From Citreicoccus inhibens (GTDB taxonomy: Bacteria; Myxococcota; Myxococcia; Myxococcales; Myxococcaceae), in NCBI RefSeq assembly GCF_019039035.1, contig NZ_JAHNZT010000001.1, positions 124,001 to 188,000 on the forward strand: a DNA stretch of 64,000 nucleotides, in the 5' to 3' direction. Positions 1 through 18,328 of the stretch are shown one piece after another. The position numbers and the translations under genes are program-made. The notes under the pieces are model-generated. The model saw only the letters and a list, made by a program, of their open reading frames with translations, was not told where the DNA came from and did not search any database. Position 1 is the first letter of the stretch; each line of letters begins with the position of its first letter.

Positions 1-1
1 G

Positions 2-3000
2 CAAGACCTCACTGAAGCCGGACGCATGGTGGCCGTCTTCGCCGAGCCCGAGCGCGTCGAGCGCGCCGCGTCCGCCCACGCCGGCCGGCTGGCCATCGCA
101 GCGCGCAATGGGCCGCGCCATGTCGTCATCTCGGGAGAGCGGGCAGCCGTGAGCGCGGTGCTCGGCGCCCTGCACGCGGAGGGAGTCGAGTCACGCGGGT
201 TGGAGGTCTCCCATGCGTTCCACTCGCCGCTGATGGAGCCCATGCTGGCGCGCTTCGCGGCCGTGGCCGAGCGCGTGCGCTACAGCCCGCCGCGGCACTC
301 CTTCGTGTCCACCGTCACGGCCAAGGCGGTGAGCGCGGAGCTGACCGAGGCCCGATACTGGGTCGACCACATCCGCCAGCCCGTGCGCTTCGCCGAGGCG
401 CTGAGCGCCCTCACGCGCGAGGACATCACCGCGTTCCTGGAGTTGGGACCGGGAACCACGCTGACCGAGCTGGCCCGTGGCCTGTTGCCTTCGTCCGCGG
501 CGCCGTTGCTCCCCAGCCTCCGCCGTGACCACTCCGAGTCGCGGCGTCTCCTGGAGAGCCTGGGCGCGCTGTACGTCCAAGGCGCGCCCGTGCGCTGGGC
601 CGGGCTGGAGGCGGGTGCGCCAGGGCGCCGCGTCGCGCTCCCGACCTACCCCTTCGAGCGCCGCCGCCACTGGCTCCCCACCGCGCGGACGCCCTTCACC
701 GTCCCTCCGCGCAGCGCGGCCTCGGAGGCTTCACCCGAGCACCCGTTGCTCGGGCGCCGCCTGGGCTCGCCCGTGCACGGGCGCGATGAGCTGCACTTCG
801 AGGCACACCTGGGCACGGCTTCGCCGCCCCTGCTCGGACAACACCGCGTCTTCGGTCGCGCCGTGTTCCCCGCCACCGCATTCATCGAGCTGGCACTCGC
901 CGCTGGCGCGCAGGCCTTCCGCACCGAAGCCCTGCGCGTGGAAGGGCTGGAGCTCACCCATCCCCTGCTCCTCCCCGACGAAGGCACCCTCCGCGTCCAC
1001 ACCGTGGTGGATCCCGTGGAGGACGACCAGCGAGCGGTCCGTGTCTTCAGCCAGGGAGAGGGCGACAGCGAGACATCCGCCTGGCGCCTGCACATGAGCT
1101 GCGCGGTGCGCCGCGAGGAGGAGCCCCGTCCCGAACGCCGCGCGAGGCCGGGCACGTCGGGAGAGGCGCGGCTCGACATCGAGGCGCATCACCAGCGCAC
1201 CCGCGAGCACGGCCTGGAGCTGGGCCCCCTCTTTCGCGCCCTTCAATCCCTGTGGCGCACACCGCGCGGAGGGGCCGCGCATGGGGTCCTCCCGCCCTTC
1301 ACGGAGCGCTATGTCCTGCACCCCGCGTTGCTCGACGTCTGCCTCCAGTCCCTGAGCGTGGGCTTCGGCGCGGCCGTGGAGGGTGAGGCGTTCCTGCCGG
1401 TGAGCGTGCACCGGCTCACGGTGCACGAGCCGCCCCACGCGGAGGCCTACTGCGAGGCCCAGCCGGGGCCGGTCTCCGACGAGGGTCGGCTGCGCGTCGA
1501 CGCGCGGCTGGTCGCCGGAGATGGGCGCGTGCTCGTCACCGTGGAGGGACTGGAGCTGCGCCGCGCGCGCCGAGAGGCCGTGCTGGGCGGGCTCGCCTCC
1601 GCGGACTGGCTCTACGCCGTGGAGTGGAGACCCGCGCCCCGAGGCGAGCGAAGCGCCGACTTCATCCCGCGCCCTGCCGACGTGGCCACGGCCCTGGAGC
1701 CTCGCCTCGCGACCTTGGTCTCTCCCGCTGAGACCAGGGCCTACGAGGACGTCCTGATCCGACTGGAGACGATGAGCCTGGGCTTCATCCACGCGGCGTT
1801 CCATCGAATGGGGGCGGACTTTCGCCCCGGGCAGCACCTCGGCACGAGTGAGCTCGCGACACGGCTCCAGGTCGTCCCCTCGCAGCGTCGGTTGTTCGGG
1901 CGAATGCTGCACATCCTCGGCGAGGAAGGCCTCTTGGAGCGCGTCGGCATGGGCTGGCGCGTGCGACACGTCCTGCCGGATACACCCTGGCATCCCTCCC
2001 CGCCCCAACCCTCGGATTCGGCCTCCGCGCTCGCGCAGTTCGCCATGCTGGCGCGCTGTGGGGGTGAGCTGTCCTCCGTCCTGCGCGGCGAGCAGGATCC
2101 GCTGGACCTGCTGTTCCCCGGCGCGAGCCTGACGGAAGTGGCCGAGCTGTACCGCGGCACGCCCGTCATCCGATTGATGAACACCGTGGCCGCGCGCACG
2201 GTGGAGCAGGCGCTCGCCGCGGCACGCCCCGGTCGTGTGGTCCGCATCCTCGAGGTCGGCGGAGGAACGGGGGAGACCACCGCGTTCGTCCTGCCCAGGC
2301 TCGTGCCCGAGCGGACCGAGTACACCTTCACCGATGTCTCTCGGCTCTTCATCGACCGCGCCGCCGAGCGCTTCGCCGCGTTCCCCTTCCTGCGCTACGA
2401 CGTGCTCGACATCGAGCAGGAGCCCACGGGGAAGGAGCGCTATGACCTCGTGCTCGCCTCGAACGTCGTTCACGCGACGCGCGACGCACGCCAAGCCCTC
2501 GGCCACCTGCGCGCGCTGTTGGCGCCTGGGGGTGCGCTCGTCCTGCTGGAGGGAACGACCGCCCTGCGCTGGGTGGACCTCACCTTCGGGCTGACCGAGG
2601 GCTGGTGGCGCTTCGAGGACGGCGGGCTGCGCGCCGACTATCCGCTCCTCCCGGCGGAGCGCTGGCGCGAGGCGCTCCTGGAGGTGGGCTTCGAGGAGTC
2701 CGCCGTCATCTCACCTCGGGGACAGCTCGCGCCGGTGTTGGGACAGCAGGCCGTGTTGATGGCGCGGACCCCGAGGGCTCCGCGCGAAGGTCGCGCCGCG
2801 GGGCACTGGCTCATCCTGGGCGATGCGGGCGGCGTCGGCTCGGCGCTCCGCGACCGGCTCCAAGCAGAGGGCGGCACCTGCACCCTCGCGTGCCGAGGGG
2901 CGGTCGGAAGCGCCGTCGACGCAGCACCGTCGCGGGTGCTCGCGGCGATACCGAATCCACGCGGCATCATCCACCTGGAGTCGCTCGAGAGCGGAACGTC

Positions 3001-4573
3001 ACCGGACCTCACGCCGGAGGAACTCCGCGCGGCTCAGGCGCGCGGCTGTGGGAGCGTGCTCCAACTCCTCCAGGCGCTCCTCCATCGCGAGCGTCGGGCG
3101 CTCCCCACGCTCACGCTGGTGACCCGCGGCGCGCAGCCTCTCGAGGGAATCCTGCCGGGCGTGGCGCAGGCTCCGCTGTGGGGCATGGCCAGGGTCATCG
3201 CGCGGGAGCACCCCGAGTTCCGCTGCCGCGCCATCGACCTGGGGCATCCCCGCGACGACCTGGAAGTCGAAGCCCTGGTGGAAGAGCTGCTCGACGCCGA
3301 TGACGAGCAGGAGGTCGCGCTGCGCGGACGCGAGCGGCACGTGGCGCGACTCGTGCGCGCGCCACGCCTTGCGCCAGGTCAGCCCCTGCGCCTTCACGCG
3401 GACGCGACCTACCTCGTGGCGGGAGGCTTCGGGGGACTGGGCCTGCTCACCGCGCGCTGGCTCGTGGGGCGAGGCGCCCGGCACCTCGCGCTGCTCTCCC
3501 GTCACGCGCCAGGGCCCGAGGCACGAGCGGCGCTCGAGGACTTCGCGCGCCGAGGCGTCACGGTGTTCACGCGCGCCTGTGACATCTCCCGCGAGGCCGA
3601 ACTCTCCGCGGCGCTGGGTGACCTGTCCCGTCGCCTCCCACCGCTCCGGGGCATCTTCCAATCCGTGGGCGTGCTCGATGACGGCGTGCTCGCGGGCATG
3701 AGCTGGGAGCGCTTCTCCGCGGTGCTGGCGCCCAAGGTCGAGGGGGCGTGGAACCTCCATCGGCTCACGCGAACGCTGCCGTTGGACCTGTTCGTCCTCT
3801 ACGGCTCGGCGGTGTCGATGCTGGGCGCGTGGGGGCAGGCGAACCACACCGCCGCCAACGCGTTCCTCGATGCCTTGGCGCACCATCGCCGTGCGCTCGG
3901 GCTGCCGTGCACCTGCATCGCGTGGGGCGCATGGGAGCGCGTGGGCGCGGCGGACCGAGCCCAGGCCCCCGAGCGACTGCGCGCCCTGGGCATGGGCGCG
4001 CTGGGCGCGGAGCAAGGGCTCGACGTCCTCGAACGTGTCCTCGCGGCGGGGACGACCCACGTCGGCGTCATGCCCATCACGTGGACCGACTTCGCGAGCA
4101 AGGTCGGGGCGAGCCCCGCGCTCTCCCTCCTGCTCGCGGAGGCGCGGGCCCCGACGACCGAGCCCTCGGGCTTCATCGCGCGCATGGAGTCAGCGGCCCC
4201 GCGCGAGCGATGGGCCCTGCTGGAAGAGCACGTGCGCGGTCAGCTCGCGCGAGTCCTGGGCATGAGCAGCCTGGAGGAAGTCGGCGCACAGCAGCGGCTG
4301 TTCGACCTGGGCCTGGACTCGCTCATGGCGGTGGAGCTGAAGAACCGGCTGGCCGCGAGCCTCCAGCGCCCGCTGCGCTCCACCCTGCTCTTCGACTTCC
4401 CGCGCATCGAAGCGCTGGTCGAGCACCTGGGACGCGACGTGCTGGGCGTGTTTCCGCCCCCCGAGCCCGCCGCCGCGCTGCCCGCCGAGCCCGTCGAGCG
4501 GGACGTGCGGGACATGTCCGACCCGGAGCTGGAGGCGCTCATCACCCGGGAGTTCCAGCTCGTTCCCCGCTGA
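2..4573 (+). CDS. Type I polyketide synthase, 5'-truncated: (KS)-AT-DH-MT-KR-ACP
   Basis: The reading frame is open from base 2, so the gene starts upstream; KS and the AT active-site region are outside the window. Visible domains in order: the C-terminal part of AT with the HAFH specificity motif near 210 (malonyl-CoA type); DH with HxxxGxxxxP near 840 and a downstream LLDxxxQ motif near 1330; a C-methyltransferase with SAM motif LEVGGGTG near 2250; KR with an intact GGFGGLG NADPH motif near 3420 and LDD (B-type signature) near 3675; and ACP with GLDSL near 4313. At 3845-3847 the usual KR catalytic Tyr is His (QANHTAAN), so reduction is uncertain. The C-terminus (RDMSDPELEALI) looks like a PKS docking tail matching the next protein. 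The next gene starts 8 nt after the stop. Domain order is very sure; the final chemistry is not. Confidence 0.95.
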   Translation, partial: QDLTEAGRMVAVFAEPERVERAASAHAGRLAIAARNGPRHVVISGERAAVSAVLGALHAEGVESRGLEVSHAFHSPLMEPMLARFAAVAERVRYSPPRHSFVSTVTAKAVSAELTEARYWVDHIRQPVRFAEALSALTREDITAFLELGPGTTLTELARGLLPSSAAPLLPSLRRDHSESRRLLESLGALYVQGAPVRWAGLEAGAPGRRVALPTYPFERRRHWLPTARTPFTVPPRSAASEASPEHPLLGRRLGSPVHGRDELHFEAHLGTASPPLLGQHRVFGRAVFPATAFIELALAAGAQAFRTEALRVEGLELTHPLLLPDEGTLRVHTVVDPVEDDQRAVRVFSQGEGDSETSAWRLHMSCAVRREEEPRPERRARPGTSGEARLDIEAHHQRTREHGLELGPLFRALQSLWRTPRGGAAHGVLPPFTERYVLHPALLDVCLQSLSVGFGAAVEGEAFLPVSVHRLTVHEPPHAEAYCEAQPGPVSDEGRLRVDARLVAGDGRVLVTVEGLELRRARREAVLGGLASADWLYAVEWRPAPRGERSADFIPRPADVATALEPRLATLVSPAETRAYEDVLIRLETMSLGFIHAAFHRMGADFRPGQHLGTSELATRLQVVPSQRRLFGRMLHILGEEGLLERVGMGWRVRHVLPDTPWHPSPPQPSDSASALAQFAMLARCGGELSSVLRGEQDPLDLLFPGASLTEVAELYRGTPVIRLMNTVAARTVEQALAAARPGRVVRILEVGGGTGETTAFVLPRLVPERTEYTFTDVSRLFIDRAAERFAAFPFLRYDVLDIEQEPTGKERYDLVLASNVVHATRDARQALGHLRALLAPGGALVLLEGTTALRWVDLTFGLTEGWWRFEDGGLRADYPLLPAERWREALLEVGFEESAVISPRGQLAPVLGQQAVLMARTPRAPREGRAAGHWLILGDAGGVGSALRDRLQAEGGTCTLACRGAVGSAVDAAPSRVLAAIPNPRGIIHLESLESGTSPDLTPEELRAAQARGCGSVLQLLQALLHRERRALPTLTLVTRGAQPLEGILPGVAQAPLWGMARVIAREHPEFRCRAIDLGHPRDDLEVEALVEELLDADDEQEVALRGRERHVARLVRAPRLAPGQPLRLHADATYLVAGGFGGLGLLTARWLVGRGARHLALLSRHAPGPEARAALEDFARRGVTVFTRACDISREAELSAALGDLSRRLPPLRGIFQSVGVLDDGVLAGMSWERFSAVLAPKVEGAWNLHRLTRTLPLDLFVLYGSAVSMLGAWGQANHTAANAFLDALAHHRRALGLPCTCIAWGAWERVGAADRAQAPERLRALGMGALGAEQGLDVLERVLAAGTTHVGVMPITWTDFASKVGASPALSLLLAEARAPTTEPSGFIARMESAAPRERWALLEEHVRGQLARVLGMSSLEEVGAQQRLFDLGLDSLMAVELKNRLAASLQRPLRSTLLFDFPRIEALVEHLGRDVLGVFPPPEPAAALPAEPVERDVRDMSDPELEALITREFQLVPR

Positions 4574-4581
4574 GGCCTGCC

Positions 4582-7500
4582 ATGACGCTTCCCACGCCCC
4601 CCCGTGAAGCTCCCACTCCGCTCCAGCAGGCCGCCATCGCCGTGCGCGACCTGCGCACCCGCTTGGACGCGCTCCAGGCCGCGCAGGAGGAGCCCATCGC
4701 CATCATCGGCATGGCGTGCCGCTATCCTGGTGGCGCCCACTGCCCCACCCGCTACTGGCGCGTGCTGCGCGAGGGGCAGTGCGCCACGCGGCAGGTGCCT
4801 CCGGAGCGCTGGGACGCGGACGCCTACTACGACGAGAACCCCGACGCGTTCTGGAAGATGGCCACGCGGCACGGCTGCTTCGTGGAGCAGCGCATCGACC
4901 AGTTCGACGCGCCGTTCTTCAACCTGTCCCCTCGCGAGGCGGCCATGTTGGACCCGCAGCAGCGGCTCTTGCTGGAGACGGCCTGGGAAGCGCTGGAGAA
5001 CGCGGGCATCGCGGCGGACCGACTGGGGGGCAGCGCCACGGGCGTCTACGTGGGCGTCATCACCGGAGACTACGGCCGCATCCCCTTCCAACGTGTGGAG
5101 CCGGCTGACCTGCCGTACATGGGCACCGGCAACGACATGAGCTTCGCGGCGGGGCGACTGTCCTATGTCCTCGGGCTCCAGGGGCCGAGCATGGTGGTCG
5201 CGACCGCGTGCTCGTCCTCGCTCGCCACCACGCATCTGGCGTGTCAGGCGCTGCGCGCGCGCGAGTGCGACCTGGCCTTGTCCGGTGGCGTCAGCCTGAT
5301 GGTGTTCCCGGACACGAGCATCGTCCTGTCGAAGATGCGGGCCACCGCGCCGGACGGTCGCTCGAAGACGTTCGACGCGGCGGCGGATGGGTTCGGGCGA
5401 GGCGAAGGCTGCGGGATGCTCGTGCTCAAGCGCCTCTCGGATGCACTGCGCGCAGGCGACCCGGTGCTGGCGCTCGTGCGCGGCTCCGCCGTCAATCACG
5501 ACGGGCAGAGCGGCGGCATCACGGTTCCCAACGGGCCCGCGCAAGAGAAGCTGCTCCGACAGGCGCTGGCGTCCGCCAGGGTGTCACCTCGCGACCTGGA
5601 CTACCTGGAGGCGCACGGCACCGGCACGCCGCTCGGGGACCCCATCGAGGTGCGGGCCATCGACGCGGTGTTCGGCGGCGACCGGCCCGCCCAGGCACCG
5701 CTGCTCATCGGCTCGGTGAAGACGAACATCGGACACCTGGAGGCCGCCGCGGGCGTCGCGGGGGTCATGAAGCTGGTGCTCGCGCTCCAACACGAGGAAC
5801 TGCCCGCGCACCTGCACCTGCGCACGCCCAACCCGCGCATCGCTTGGGACGCAAGCCGGGTCGCGGTGGTGACGCGCCGCACGCCTTGGCCCCGGGGTGC
5901 GCGCCGCCGTCTCGCGGGGGTCAGCAGCTTCGGCCTCTCAGGCGTCAACGCGCACGTCATTCTCGAGGAGGCGCCTGCGCCCGCTCCGGACCTTCCCGCT
6001 CGCGAGGCGGCTCCTGGCCCCGCGGTGCTGACGCTCTCGGCGCGCGGCGATGAGGCGCTGCGCGAGCTGGCTCGACGCCATGCCGCGTGGCTGACGGGCG
6101 CGGGCCAGGACGTCCCGCTCGCGGATGTCTGCTTCACGGCCGCCACCGGTCGCGCGCAGCTCTCCCATCGGCTCGCGCTCACCGCGTCGTCTCCCGAGTC
6201 CATACCGGAGCGGCTGCTGGCCTTCGCGGCGGGACAACCCGCCCCAGGGGTGGCGTCCGGGCAGGTGACGGCGGGACGGCGGCCCCGCGTGGCCTTCCTC
6301 TTCACGGGTCAGGGTTCGCAGCACGCCGGCATGGCGCGCGAGCTGTACGCCCACGAGCCGCGCTTCCGCGAAGTGCTCGACCGCTGCGACACGCTCCTGC
6401 GCCCGCACCTGGAGCACTCCCTCCTGTCCGTCCTCCACGCGGAGGACACGCACGCGGGGCGGCTCGACGAGACCGCCTTGACGCAGCCCGCGCTCGTCGC
6501 GGTGGGCGTGGCCCTGGCGGAGCTGTGGCGGCACTGGGGCGTAGAGCCCACGATGGTGCTGGGTCACAGCGTGGGCGAGCTGGCCGCGGCGCACGTGGCC
6601 GGTGTCCTGTCCTTGGAGGACACGCTGAGGCTCGCGGCCCTCCGAGGCCGCCTCATGCAGGCCCTGCCGCAACGCGGCGGCATGCTCGCCGTGCGCGCCA
6701 GCGAAGAGCTGTTGGCGCGCGCCGTGGCTCCGTTCTCGCGCGAGGTCTCCGTCGCCGCCGTGAACGGCCCCACCGACGGAGTCCTCGCTGGAGCAAGCGA
6801 GCCCCTGCGAGCCCTGGCGGAGTCCCTCCAGCGAGAGGGCATCGAGTGCCGACCGCTGAAGGTCTCGCACGCGTTCCACTCGCCCTTGATGGAGCCCATG
6901 CTGGACGACCTCGAACGCGAGGTGGCCCTGCTGCGCCCGCGCGTGCCCGAGCTGCCCTTCGTCTCGACCGTCACGGGGATGCTCGCACGCGAGGAGCTGA
7001 CCACCGCCAGCTACTGGCGTCGTCACGCGCGGGAGACCGTGCGCTTCGCCGCGGGGATGCGTGCCGCCTTCGCCAAGGGCGTGGACATCCTCCTGGAGCT
7101 GGGCCCCGCGCCCGTCCTGCTCGGCCTGGGCCAATCGTGCGTGAGCGATGAGCGGGTGCAGTGGCTGCCGAGCTTGCGGCCGGGGCGCTCGGACCTGGAG
7201 CAGACGCGCGCGAGCCTCTCCGAGCTGTGGGTGCGCGGCGCGCCCGTGGAGCTGGCGAGTCTCAACTCACGGGGGAGGCACTCGCACGTGCCGCTGCCGA
7301 ACTACCCGTTCCAGCGAAAGCGTCACTGGATGCGATTGCGGCCCGCGCAGGGCGAGGGCACTCCGACGCGGCATCCGCTGCTCGGCCGCCGCCTCGTCTC
7401 CGCCGCGAAGGTGCACCAGTTCGAGGGCGCGCTGAGCACCGAGGCCTTCACGTACCTCGCCGCGCACCGGGTCCATGACGCGCTCATCGTCCCGGGCGCC

Positions 7501-10133
7501 ACGTACCTCGAGCTGGGCGCGGCGGCCGGTCGTGAAGTGCTCGGCGACGGCGCGCTGTGCCTGGAGGACGTCCGCTTCCACACCCCCTTGCGGCTGGACG
7601 AGGACCGCGAGCCGCGCACCGTGCAGACGCTCGTCACGCCCGCCGAGGGAACACAGCCCGCGTCGTTCGAGGTGCACAGCCTCGCCCCGGGCGGATTCAC
7701 GCTGCATGCCTCGGGGCGGCTCGTGGCGACGAGCACCGGGACGGCCTCGCGCCACGAGGATCCGCTGACCCTCGCGAGGCGCTGCGCCGAGAACGTCTCC
7801 GTCCCGGACTTCTACCAGCGCATCGCCGAGCACGGCATCGAGTACGGGCCCACCTGTCGCGCCGTCACGCGCTTCGGCCGCGGTCACCAGGAGTCCTTCG
7901 GGCACCTCGCCCTGCCGGAGTCACTGGGCGCTGACGCGTCCGCCTACGTGCTGCACCCCGTGCTGCTCGACGCCTGCTTCCAGGTGCTCGGCGCCATCTT
8001 CCCCGAGGGGCCGCCGGGCAGCCTCTACCTGCCCGTGGGGCTCGGGAGGCTGCGCGTCCACGAGCGCTTGGGCACCGAGGTGCTCGTGCATGCACGGCTC
8101 GACGGCGGGCCCGCGCTGGGCGAGCGCGTCCACACCGCGCACTTCACCTTGCTGTCACCCGATGGACGCGTGCTGGCCGAGTTGGAGCGGCTGGAGTTCC
8201 AGCAGGCGCCACGCGAGGCGCTGCTGGGCAGCTCGGACCGAGTCCCTCGGAGCTGGTTCTACGAGACGGCGTGGCGGCCCGTGCCCCTGCCCTCCCGTGC
8301 GGTGGAGGCGCCCACGAGTCCGGAGCGCTGGCTCGTGCTGGGCGACGCGGCGGGCCTGGGCCGGCAGGTATGTGACGCGCTGCGAGCCACCGGCGCCACC
8401 TGCCTCCATGCGCTCCCCCGTCCATCCGGGTCCGACACGATCGAGCTGGCGCTGGACTCGCTCGCGAGCGCACGGCGCATGTTGAGCGAGGCCGGTCCCA
8501 TCACGGGGCTGCTGCACCTGACGGCGCTGGACGTCCCCGCGACCCGGGACGTGGGCCCGGACACGCTGATGTCCGCGTGGCGCACGCTGCTCGGCGGCGT
8601 GCTCCACCTGGTCCACGCCGCCTCCGAGACAGGCACCGCGCCCCGCTGGGTGCTCGTCACACGCGGCGCGCAAGCCCCCCACGGGGCCACGCGGCCGGAG
8701 CTGGCGTGCGTGGCGGGCCTGGGCAAGGCCATCGCCCAGGAGCACCCGGAGCTGAGATGTCTGCGCGTGGACCTCGACTCCGCGCCACGCGAAGACGCGG
8801 CCACGCAGCTCGTCGCCGAGCTGCGGCAGCGCGGCGATGAGGACGAGGTCTGCCTGCGCGGAGGGCAACGGCTCGTGCCTCGGCTGAGGCGTGCGCCCGA
8901 GGCGTCCGAAGGCGCGCCGAGGTTGAGCCTCCCGGCCGAGGCCACGTACCTCGTGGCCGGTGGACTCGGCGGCCTGGGCTTGAAGGTGGCGCGGCGGCTG
9001 GTGGAGCGAGGCGCGCGGCACGTGGCGCTGCTGGGCCGACGGCCGCCCACCGCGGAAGCAGGCGCGGTGCTCCGCGAGTTGGAGGCCATGGGCGCGCACG
9101 TCGTCACGCTCCAGGTGGACCTCGGCGTGGAATCCGATGCCGCGGCGGCGCTGGCCAGCCTGGCGCGCACCATGCCGCCCCTGCGCGGGGTCATCCACGC
9201 CGCGGCGGTGCTGGAGGACGGGATGCTGCTCCAGCAGGACCTGGAGCGCTTCGGCCGGGTGCTGGGCCCCAAGGCCCTGGGCGCCTGGCACCTGCACCGG
9301 CTCACGCTGGCTCAGCCGCTCGACTTCTTCGTCCTATTCTCCTCGGTGGCCTCGCTGCTCGGGCACTCGGGCCAATCCGGCTATGTGGCCGCCAACGCCT
9401 TCCTCGATGCGCTGGCGCATCATCGCCATGCGCTCGGTCTTCCGGCGCTGGCCATCAATTGGGGCCCCTGGTCGGAGGTGGGCCTCGCCGCGACCGGGCA
9501 CGGGCTGGAGCGCGCGCGCCGACTCGGTGTCACGCCCCTGTCTCCCGAGCAGGGGCTCGCCGCGTTCGAGCAACTGCTGGGACAGCTCCGGCCCCAAGTG
9601 GGCCTCGTGGCCGTGAACTGGCCCGCGCTGGGACGCCTGACGGCCACGCCCTTCTTCTCCGAGGTCGCTGGCGAGGCGACGCGCGGCCCCCCCGGAGGCG
9701 GCGACTTCCGCCACCGCTACGCCGCCGCGCCCGTGGCGGACCGACCGCGCCTGCTGCACGCGCACCTCGGCGCGCTCGTCACGCGAGTGCTGGGGTTGGA
9801 TCCCAGCAAGCCGCTGGACCCGGAGCAGGGACTGTTCGAGGCCGGGATGGACTCGCTCATGGCCACCGAGCTGCGCAACGCGCTCCAGGCCTCACTGGGC
9901 CGCGCCTTCCCCGCGAGCGTCGTCTTCGACCACCCGAGCATCGGAGCCCTCGCGGACCACCTGGCACGCGAGCTGGCCCCGGTCGAGACGCTCACTCCGC
10001 CGCGCGAGGCACCCGCCCCCGATGCCGAGCTGGACTCGTTCTTGATGGAGGTCAGGCAGATGTCCGAAGCCGATGTGACGGACGCCCTCACCGCCGGCCG
10101 CGGCCCCGAGGCCGGCGGCCCCCGAGGTGCCCG

Positions 10134-10137
<4 letters not shown>
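4582..10137 (+). CDS. Type I polyketide synthase, single module KS-AT-DH-KR-ACP
   Basis: About 1,851 aa. The ATG at 4582 is chosen because GAGG lies 6 nt upstream, overlapping the previous stop, and the protein then begins with a coiled-coil docking segment (residues 1-35) just before the KS start EEPIAIIG. KS covers about 37-460 with active Cys210 in TACSSS and the two His motifs (EAHGTGTPLG, KTNIGHLE). AT has GHSVG with Ser663 and HAFH at 763-766, so malonyl-CoA is expected. DH has catalytic His962, but the motif reads HRVHDALIVP with Asp where Gly is usual. KR has GGLGGLG, an LED B-type-like motif and catalytic Tyr1601 (SGYVAANAF), so it should be active. ACP has GMDSL with Ser1758. There is no MT or ER, so the module probably adds an acetate unit and leaves a double bond. 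The C-terminal tail (RQMSEADVTDAL) is a docking element. Confidence 0.96.
10124..10137 (+). promoter_or_regulatory. Ribosome binding site and GTGA stop/start overlap
   Basis: GAGGTG at 10124-10129 sits 4 nt before GTG 10134, and that GTG shares bases with the TGA stop of the upstream synthase. This decides the start of the third synthase and implies translational coupling between the two module genes. Confidence 0.6.
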
Positions 10138-16699
<6,562 letters not shown>

Positions 16700-16703
<4 letters not shown>

Positions 16704-18220
16704 ACCTGGACCAACTTCTCTCCCGCCTCGCCGAGCGCCACGTCCAACTGTGGGCGGAGGCCGGCCACCTGCGCGTACGCGCGAAGCAAGGCGCGGTCGA
16801 CGCCACCCTCCGCCTCGCGCTCATGACGCACAAGCTCCGCCTGCTGGAGCTGCTCCAACAGCCAGAGTCGCAGGCGGGGGCGGAGGTGCCCCACCTGGAG
16901 GTTCCGCCACGCGAGGGGGCACCGCCGCTGTCGCTCGCGCAGGAGCGGCTGTGGCTCACGGAGCAGCGCGAACCGCAGCGGGGGCCCGCGCACATGGCAG
17001 CCTTCGCCATGCGCCTGGAGGGCCCGTTGGATCTCGACGTGCTCGCCCGAGCCGTGACGGCGCTCATGGAGCGCCACGAAATCCTCCGGACGAACCTGGC
17101 CGAGCACGAAGGACAGTGCGTGCAGCGCATCGCCCCCCCGGGCCCCTCCCGCTTGTCCCTGCTGGACCTGAGCCACCTGACCGGCGAATCCCAGCAGCTC
17201 GCCCTGCAGCGCCACCTCCACTCGGAGCGCCGCCGCCGCGTCGACCTGGCGCACGGCACGCTGTTCCGCGCCGTCCTGCTGCGGCTGAGCGCGCGAAGCC
17301 ATGTGATGCTCATGCTGATGCACCACGCGGTGGTGGACGGCACCTCGCGCGGCCTGCTCGTCCACGACCTCTCCAGCCTCTACGCCGCCTTCGTGGAAGG
17401 CCGCACCTCGCCGCTGCGTCCGCTGCGCCTCCAGTACGGAGACTTCGCGCGCTGGCAGCGCCAACAACTCCAGGGCGAGGGACTCTCCCGTCAGCTCGAA
17501 TACTGGCGGCGACAGCTGGAGCACGCGCCAGGAGAGCTGCCCCTGCCCGGCGCACAGCCCCGGCCCGAGCACCCGACCTATCGGGCCGCCTCCGTGGAAG
17601 TGCACGTCGAGGCCGAGCTGGTCGAGCGATTGCGCGAGGTGGGCCAGCGCGCCGGAGCCACGCTCTTCATGGTGCTGTTGACCACGTACTACGTGCTCCT
17701 CGCGCGCGTGGGTCGCCAGCGGGACGTGCTCATCGGCACGCCCTCGGTGCACCGTGGGCACCCGGACTTCGCGCCCCTGATTGGCACGTTCGTCAACACC
17801 CTCGCGCTGCGCCTGCGGCCCGAGAACAACCCCAGCTTCCTGGACCTGCTCGGACAAGCGCGCCGCGCGGCGCTGGACGCGTATGCCCACCCGGACGTCT
17901 CGCTCGAGGACCTGGGCGTGCGTGAACCCCAGGCGATGCTCGTCTTCAAGGGCGCCACACCCCGCCCCACGCTGTACGCGCTGCGCGGCGCCCCGCTCCC
18001 CTTGGAACCCGACACGACGCTCCACGACCTCACCCTGGCCTTGGAGGAGCAACCCGACGGGCCGCTCCGAGGCGAGCTCATCCATGACCGAGACATCCTG
18101 GACGCCTCGCTCGTGCGGGGCTGGGCTCGCACCTTCGAGTTCCTGCTCCAAAGCTTCGCCTCCGCCCCCGAGCAGCGCGTCTTCCCACCCATGGAGCCCC
18201 TCTCTCCGAACGACGTATGA
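16700..18220 (+). CDS. Stand-alone condensation domain with N-terminal TubC-type docking domain
   Basis: 506 aa. The start overlaps the upstream PKS stop as ATGA, so it is translationally coupled and the last gene of the PKS operon. Residues 1-55 (MNLDQLLSRLAERHVQLW and following) match the TubC N-terminal beta-hairpin docking fold. The rest is one NRPS condensation domain: SLAQERLWL near 75, catalytic HHAVVDG at 208-214, and GTFVNTLALR later. Both His and the Asp/Gly are intact, so it should be active. There is no adenylation, carrier or thioesterase domain and the protein ends after the C fold. The stand-alone enacyloxin C domain with a similar docking domain releases the chain as an ester; by analogy this protein may release the polyketide onto an amine or alcohol, or pass it to an NRPS coded elsewhere. 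The acceptor cannot be read from sequence. Confidence 0.92.
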
Positions 18221-18256
18221 CCGTCTTCGCGCTGCCGAGGGCGTCTGCACACGCAC

Positions 18257-18284
18257 CCCGCGGGAGGACGGATTCCCGAGCGGG
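18257..18284. terminator. Bulged GC hairpin between convergent genes
   Basis: CCCGC-GGGA pairs with TCCC-(GA)-GCGGG around an 8-nt loop, giving nine base pairs with a 2-nt bulge. It lies 37 bp past the PKS operon stop and before the convergent LysR gene. There is no clear T-run, so this is a candidate only. Confidence 0.4.
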
Positions 18285-18328
18285 CACGACTCCAGACCTT
18301 CCCCGCCGCGGGCTCGCCAGAAGCTGAC

